Source of the DNA: Desulfobacteraceae bacterium UBA2230
GTDB lineage: Bacteria > Desulfobacterota > Desulfobacteria > Desulfobacterales > Desulfosarcinaceae
Direction of reading: 5' to 3'
Length of the DNA: 10,038 nt
Assembly (NCBI GenBank): GCA_002348005.1
Contig: DDYQ01000182.1
Coordinates: 778-10,815, forward strand
Below the pieces are notes generated by a model. It did not search any database and was not told the DNA's origin. It was given only the letters and a program-made list of their open reading frames with translations. Below, one piece after another: positions 6,819 through 10,038 of the stretch. Within the stretch, counting starts at the first letter, position 1. Each line of letters opens with the position of its first letter. A program made the translations under genes and the position numbers.

Positions 6819-7009
6819 CTTTTCGGGTTGAGAGTTCAACAGGTCAGCAACCCATGCACCCTCAAACTCCACCGGCTGACGCGAAACACGCTGAACGCGA
6901 ACATCGGGCTGAACCCTGAGCTTGCAATCGCCCTAACCGTGTGTTACCAATTTCAACTGGATTAACCTATTAACAACAAAGATTATTTCGCCGAAGAGGA
7001 GAATTCACC

Positions 7010-7333
7010 ATGCTCGAAACGGTCAAAAAAAGCATGCTGGCCGGAATCGGTCTGGCGCTCAAAACCTGGGACGAGGTTGAAGCCATAGTTCAGGAGCTGC
7101 AAAAAAAAGGCGAAATGTCCGAAGCCGAAGGCCGCAAATTTCTGTCTGAGATCCAAAACCGGTATGAGGAAACCCAGGAGAAGCTTGAAAAGCGCGTCGA
7201 TCAGGCGGTCAAAGACATCCTCAAAAAAGCCGACATCGTGACACATGAAGACTTAAAGGAGTTGAAAAAAGAAATTCGTGAACTCAAGAGCGTGGTCAAC
7301 ACGATGACCGGTACCGTGGTCGGCAAGGTGTGA
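7010..7333 (+). CDS. phasin-family (PhaF/PhaI-like) small helical protein
   Basis: A 107-aa, almost wholly helical, charged protein resembling the polyhydroxyalkanoate granule-associated phasin family. The first 25 residues (MLETVKKSMLAGIGLALKTW) form an amphipathic segment able to lie on a lipid or polymer surface. Residues about 25-75 are rich in Lys and Glu with heptad-like spacing. Residues 74-107 (DIVTHEDLKELKKEIRELKS onward) form a probable coiled coil for oligomerisation. The Ala/Lys/Pro-rich DNA-binding tail of PhaF is absent. The ATG at 7010 follows AGAGGAGA (6995-7002) at good spacing. The next gene, 113 bp downstream, is an ABC1/UbiB kinase. No PHA synthase is in view, so a role in granule binding is a family-level inference; membrane or quinone-related scaffolding with the kinase is an alternative. 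Confidence 0.72.
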   Translation: MLETVKKSMLAGIGLALKTWDEVEAIVQELQKKGEMSEAEGRKFLSEIQNRYEETQEKLEKRVDQAVKDILKKADIVTHEDLKELKKEIRELKSVVNTMTGTVVGKV

Positions 7334-7338
7334 GGGAT

Positions 7339-7352
7339 CGGCTTGCAAGCCG
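7339..7352. other. 14-bp perfect palindrome after the phasin stop
   Basis: CGGCTTGCAAGCCG is perfectly self-complementary and begins 6 nt after the phasin stop codon. There is no T-run after it, so it is not a standard intrinsic terminator; it could be a protein-binding site or a processing/attenuation hairpin between the phasin and the kinase gene. A second short stem (GACCGG 7392-7397 with CCGGTC 7412-7417) follows in the same gap. Confidence 0.35.
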
Positions 7353-7446
7353 CCAACCCAGTCACCTTTCACTGTCTGCCCTCACGCATTAGACCGGCAG
7401 GAAGCGTCTGTCCGGTCGATCCGCGCGACCATTTCTGGGAAACTGC

Positions 7447-9144
7447 ATGATCAGCATCCGTAAAATCGGCGTACTCGGGCGGACCTATCGCCATTTGAAC
7501 CGTTATCGCCAGATTTTGGGTGTACTGTTCCGCTACGGTTTCGGCGACCTGGTCGATACGCTCAAAATCGAACAGTACATCGAAATCGGCTTGAAGATGA
7601 TTTCGCGCAAGCGGCGCGAGCGGATCGAAAAGCTTTCGCGCAGCGAGCGGGTGCGCATGGCGCTGGAGGAGCTGGGCCCCACCTACATCAAATTCGGTCA
7701 GATTCTCTCCACACGGCCGGACCTGGTCTCGGTCGAATTCATCAATGAATTTTCCAAACTCCAGGATAAGGTGCCTCCTTTCGGCTACGAGGAGTTCAAA
7801 AATACCATCGAGTTCGAACTGGGGCAGCCGGTGACGGCCGTTTTCGCCGAATTGAACCCGCAGCCGCTGGCCTCGGCATCGATCGGGCAGGTCCATCGCG
7901 CCCGACTGCACAATGGGGACGAGGCGGCCGTCAAAGTCCGCCGGCCGGGCATCGAAAAGATCGTCGAGGTCGATCTCGAAATCATGCTTCATCTGGCCAC
8001 GCTGATGGAGAAGCATATCGAGGAACTGGCCCTGCACCGGCCGGTCAAAATCGTCGAGGAATTCGCACGCACCATTGCCCGCGAGATGGACTACACCGTC
8101 GAGGCTGCCAGCATGGAGCGTGTTGCCGCTCAATTTCTGGGCGACCGTTCGGTCTACATACCTCGCGTCTACCGTGATTATTCGACCGCCGTCGTGCTTA
8201 CGAGCGAGTATATAGAGGGCATCAAGGTCAGCAAGGTCGAGGCGCTGTGCGAATCGGGCTACAACTGCAAAGTGATTACCGAAAGGGGTGCCGACATTCT
8301 GCTCAAGCAGATCTTCGCCTTCGGTTTCTTCCATGCCGATCCGCACCCCGGAAACATCTTCGTGCTTCCGGGCGAGGTGATCGGTCTGATCGACTTCGGC
8401 ATGATGGGATCGGTGGACCGGGGTACGCGCGAAGTTTTTGTGGGTCTGGTGGACAGCATTCTGCAGCGCGATGATCCCCGGACCGCCAGGATTCTGATGG
8501 ACATGACCGATTGGGACGAGGAGCCCGACGCGGTTCAGCTCGAGAAGGATGTGGCCGATTTCGTGGCCCGTCACTTGAACAAACCGCTGAAGGAATTGAA
8601 TCTTTCGAAATTGTTGCAGCAGATCCTCGAGACGGCCACCCGCCACCGCATGCGCGTCCGGCCGGATATCTTTTTAATGCTCAAGGCGCTGGCTCAGATC
8701 GAAGGTTTCGCGCGTTCCCTCGACCCCGAATTCGATATGCTCGGAAAGGCCGCACCATTCATCCGCAATGTGAAACGCGCCCGCCTGGCGCCCGGCCGGG
8801 TGGCCGATGATATCGCCCATCTGATCGAGCAGGGCTATACCTTTCTGACCGATTTTCCCAAGGAGCTGCTGGAGATCAGCCGCTCGCTGCGGCAGCGCAA
8901 ACTGGCCATCACCCTGGTGCTCAAGGATCTGGATAAAATGCTGCATACCCACGATCAGATCAGCAACCGCTTATCATTCAGCATCATCATCGCGGCCCTG
9001 ATCATTGGTTCCGCCCTGATCGTGATCTCCAACATGCCGCCGATGTTCTACGGCATTTCAATGATCGGCCTGATCGGCTTTCTCACCGCCGCCGTCCTCG
9101 GGATCTGGCTGCTGATTGCCATCATCAAAAAAGGACGCCTCTGA
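7447..9144 (+). CDS. ABC1/AarF/UbiB-family atypical kinase/ATPase
   Basis: Membrane-anchored protein-kinase-like enzyme of the family that includes UbiB, COQ8 and AarF, needed for isoprenoid quinone biosynthesis or lipid handling in many organisms. In 565 aa: the family-specific KxGQ motif (K82-F-G-Q85 in YIKFGQILSTRPDLV); the Ala-rich loop LASASIGQVHRA (141-152) replacing the Gly-rich loop; AVKVRRPG (161-168) with the ATP-site Lys163; REMDYTVEA (212-220); the catalytic block FHADPHPGN (295-303, Asp298 and Asn303); and metal-binding IDFG (315-318). Two hydrophobic helices (about 511-529 and 533-560) anchor the C-terminus, with a short KKGRL cytoplasmic tail. Length is normal. The ATG at 7447 has only a weak GGGAA site. 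In a probably anaerobic host it would serve menaquinone rather than ubiquinone, hence no ubiB symbol. It is linked with the phasin upstream. Confidence 0.93.
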   Translation: MISIRKIGVLGRTYRHLNRYRQILGVLFRYGFGDLVDTLKIEQYIEIGLKMISRKRRERIEKLSRSERVRMALEELGPTYIKFGQILSTRPDLVSVEFINEFSKLQDKVPPFGYEEFKNTIEFELGQPVTAVFAELNPQPLASASIGQVHRARLHNGDEAAVKVRRPGIEKIVEVDLEIMLHLATLMEKHIEELALHRPVKIVEEFARTIAREMDYTVEAASMERVAAQFLGDRSVYIPRVYRDYSTAVVLTSEYIEGIKVSKVEALCESGYNCKVITERGADILLKQIFAFGFFHADPHPGNIFVLPGEVIGLIDFGMMGSVDRGTREVFVGLVDSILQRDDPRTARILMDMTDWDEEPDAVQLEKDVADFVARHLNKPLKELNLSKLLQQILETATRHRMRVRPDIFLMLKALAQIEGFARSLDPEFDMLGKAAPFIRNVKRARLAPGRVADDIAHLIEQGYTFLTDFPKELLEISRSLRQRKLAITLVLKDLDKMLHTHDQISNRLSFSIIIAALIIGSALIVISNMPPMFYGISMIGLIGFLTAAVLGIWLLIAIIKKGRL

Positions 9145-9150
9145 CGGCCT

Positions 9151-9257
9151 CGGAAAAAGCCATACCGGTGCTGCGCTTCATCTCGTGATCGCTGCGGCGT
9201 GCAGGAAGTACGCCTCGCAACCCGCGTAAGCGCTTCCTGGAAGTGGTGGCTTTACCG
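9151..9257. repeat. intergenic palindromic element between the kinase and DUF4405 genes
   Basis: The gap of about 145 bp holds nested inverted repeats. The outer arms are AAAGCCA (9156-9162) and TGGCTTT (9247-9253), extended by CGG/CCG with small bulges. The core is GGCGTGC (9196-9202), loop AGGAA, GTACGCC (9208-9214), a 7-bp stem with one G-T pair. Alternative pairing is AGGAAG-TACGC (9203-9213) with GCGTA (9224-9228) and CTTCCT (9233-9238). The core resembles dispersed repeats I remember from Desulfobacterales intergenic regions (a GGCGTAC...GTACGCC hairpin), but only one copy is in this window. It could also serve as a transcription end for the convergent genes, though no clear T-run is present. 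Confidence 0.45.
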
Positions 9258-9289
9258 GCGTCGTCGCGGGAAAATTTAAATCTTCTTGA

Positions 9290-9634
9290 TTACCAGGCGA
9301 TCAGCGCTGTCAGCCAGAGGATCAGCAGGATCACCAGCCAGGCGCCCGACAGACCCCAAAGGAAATTTTTCCACTGCAGCCCAAGGTAGCGCTGAGAGCT
9401 TTGGACGATCCAGGTCCAGTTAAACGCCAAATGCAGCGGCAGCAGTATGAACAGCGACAGCGAGAGGTACAGGTGCAGGTCGCCCCAGGCGTGCCGGTTC
9501 AGGCCCAGAAAAAATTCCTGTCCGCCCCGCCCGCGCGGGATGATAAATCCCAGCATCAATCCGAGCGCCGCGATGGTAGATACAACCGAAAACAGGGCGA
9601 CGTCGATACCATACTTCAATGCGTTCTTTTTCAT
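9290..9634 (-). CDS. small DUF4405-like membrane protein (possible heme-binding)
   Basis: A 114-aa integral membrane protein with three predicted helices (about 11-32, 52-76 and 94-113) and a short polar segment RGRGGQEFFLGLNRHAWG between the first two. The arrangement H48-A-W-G-D-L-H54 then LPLHLAFNWTW (H68) resembles DUF4405 proteins, relatives of small b-type cytochrome membrane domains; His54 and His68, 14 residues apart in one helix, are plausible axial heme ligands. That role is an inference. ATG at 9634 follows a strong GGAGGT (complement of 9639-9644). A 5-bp C/G hairpin (9654-9669) lies just upstream in the leader. No redox partner gene is adjacent. It converges on the kinase gene and has no operon neighbour in view. 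Confidence 0.75.
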   Translation of the reverse strand: MKKNALKYGIDVALFSVVSTIAALGLMLGFIIPRGRGGQEFFLGLNRHAWGDLHLYLSLSLFILLPLHLAFNWTWIVQSSQRYLGLQWKNFLWGLSGAWLVILLILWLTALIAW

Positions 9635-9653
9635 TGGGACCTCCGGAATCCAT

Positions 9654-9669
9654 CCCCCGCCAGAGGGGG
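9654..9669 (-). other. leader hairpin upstream of the DUF4405-like gene
   Basis: CCCCC (9654-9658) pairs with GGGGG (9665-9669) across a 6-nt loop. On the - strand it sits about 10 nt upstream of the GGAGGT ribosome site, where it could affect ribosome access. It is short and may be incidental. Confidence 0.25.
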
Positions 9670-9717
9670 CTTTGCGTCAGCAGCGTTACCCCATCACGAC
9701 CCTTGCAGCAATGAAAT

Positions 9718-9746
9718 TTGACAAAAGTTGACAGGCTACCTAATAT
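9718..9746 (+). promoter_or_regulatory. near-consensus sigma70 promoter reading rightward
   Basis: TTGACA (9718-9723), a spacer of exactly 17 nt, then TAATAT (9741-9746). A second TTGACA (9728-9733) repeats 10 bp, one helical turn, inside the spacer. Transcription would start near A9753. It is by far the best -35/-10 match seen in the window, yet no recognisable gene follows within the window. Confidence 0.6.
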
Positions 9747-9752
9747 CGCTCT

Positions 9753-9838
9753 ACAAAAAGGTGAACGGCCGACACAGGCCGGGCCTGCCCTTGCTGAACG
9801 GAGTCGATTGAATTCGGTGCCTTTTCACCTGGTGTTCA
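9753..9838 (+). ncRNA. candidate structured transcript downstream of the promoter
   Basis: From the predicted start site, AGGTGAA (9759-9765) can pair with TTCACCT (9824-9830), enclosing a perfect hairpin CAGGCC-G-GGCCTG (9775-9787). This is what a small RNA or a structured 5' leader would look like. No Rfam family is recognised and no strong terminator with a T-run follows, so the 3' end is unknown; the coordinates given are only the paired region. Confidence 0.25.
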
Positions 9839-10038
9839 GTTCAGTTCCCTTGGATAAAAATCGTGAGTGACAGCAACCGTGGCGACGCGCTGAGACTGGT
9901 GTTCATTTGCCTGCCAAGGCCTTCGTCCAATTAACGGGGACACCCCAAGCAGCCGCGAAAGATAATACTGCATGCCGACGGTCTCCGATGCCGCAGCCCA
10001 GTCACCATGGTCGCCGGGCATACTCAGCCTGGCGGTGT

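Larger units (their letters stand above)
6708..7009. other. divergent intergenic region between cooC and the phasin gene
   Basis: About 300 bp without a gene. It holds the leftward promoter and dyad described separately, then a second set of overlapping short inverted repeats (GGGTTG at 6825-6830 with CAACCC at 6848-6853, and GTTGA/TCAAC nested inside). Toward the right is an AT-richer stretch (6944-6990) that should carry the phasin promoter; TTACCA (6944-6949) 18 nt from TATTAA (6968-6973) is the best candidate but weak. No conserved short ORF was recognised. Confidence 0.5.
9635..10038. other. gene-poor right end of the window
   Basis: About 400 bp with no supported gene. It holds the leader hairpin, the strong promoter and the paired segment listed separately, a direct repeat CTGGTGTTCA (9829-9838 and 9896-9905), and the small palindrome GGGG-ACA-CCCC (9936-9946). 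On the - strand a reading frame is open from the window edge to a TGA at 9836-9838 and could be the end of a truncated gene (it includes MQYYLSRLLGVSPLIG), but nothing in it is recognisable. On the + strand an ATG at 9972 opens a frame to the window edge without a convincing ribosome site. Confidence 0.45.

Noticed and set aside
6801..6823. Dyad followed by CTTTT read as an intrinsic terminator on the + strand
   Set aside because: No + strand gene ends upstream of it, the T-run is only four bases, and the dyad fits better as an operator over the leftward promoter.
7369..8646. Long - strand open frame (425 codons) opposite the ABC1/UbiB kinase gene
   Set aside because: It is an antisense shadow of a clearly conserved kinase gene with GC-rich codons; the translation has no family motifs and is rich in His, Arg and Asp in the way shadows are.
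9930..9950. TTAACGGGGACACCCC read as a REP-like end of a Y1 transposase element
   Set aside because: The GGGGACAC core is reminiscent of such termini, but there is only one short copy and no transposase gene nearby.
9836..10021. - strand open frame (61 codons from its ATG, open to the window edge)
   Set aside because: No motif, ribosome site or recognisable similarity; it may be the end of a truncated gene but cannot be supported.
9972..10038. + strand ATG opening a frame to the window edge, downstream of the strong promoter
   Set aside because: No Shine-Dalgarno sequence and only 22 codons visible, so a gene start cannot be claimed.

Overview
The window looks like chromosomal DNA from a Desulfobacterota (Desulfobacterales-type, probably anaerobic, sulfate-reducer-like) bacterium. 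This is inferred from gene content (a CooC/AcsF-type nickel-enzyme maturation ATPase, an AcuB/AcuC pair, a small phasin next to an ABC1/UbiB kinase, a linked mlaC-mlaA pair) and from the GC-rich, evenly used coding sequence. No rRNA, tRNA, CRISPR array, transposase or phage gene is visible.

Region 1 (about 109-1581, + strand): mlaC and mlaA, the periplasmic carrier and the outer-membrane lipoprotein of the Mla phospholipid trafficking system. The inner-membrane MlaFED complex is not in view and would be expected to the left.

Region 2 (6707 down to 1583, - strand): a run of six genes in the order cooC-like, acuC (zinc deacetylase), acuB (CBS-CBS-ACT sensor), prmA-like lysine methyltransferase, MBL-fold hydrolase, sir2 (NAD-dependent deacylase). 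Spacing is tight between acuC, acuB, prmA and the MBL gene, with a 4-nt stop/start overlap between acuB and prmA. A candidate sigma70-type promoter whose -35 box lies inside an 18-bp dyad sits upstream of cooC. The combination suggests control of acetyl-CoA metabolism by lysine modification: two mechanistically different deacylases, a nucleotide sensor, a protein methyltransferase family member and a maturation factor for CODH/acetyl-CoA synthase-type enzymes. This is the most interesting system in the window. No acetyltransferase, acetyl-CoA synthetase or CODH gene is in view, so the targets are inferred.

Region 3 (7010-9144, + strand): a 107-aa phasin-like coiled-coil protein followed by an ABC1/UbiB atypical kinase with two C-terminal membrane helices. 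They diverge from the region 2 operon across a gap of about 300 bp.

Region 4 (9145-10038): an intergenic palindromic element, a small three-helix DUF4405-like membrane protein on the - strand (9290-9634), then about 400 bp with no convincing gene. That stretch does hold a near-consensus sigma70 promoter (TTGACA, 17 nt, TAATAT) reading rightward into a palindrome-rich segment, which is a candidate small RNA or the leader of a gene beyond the window.
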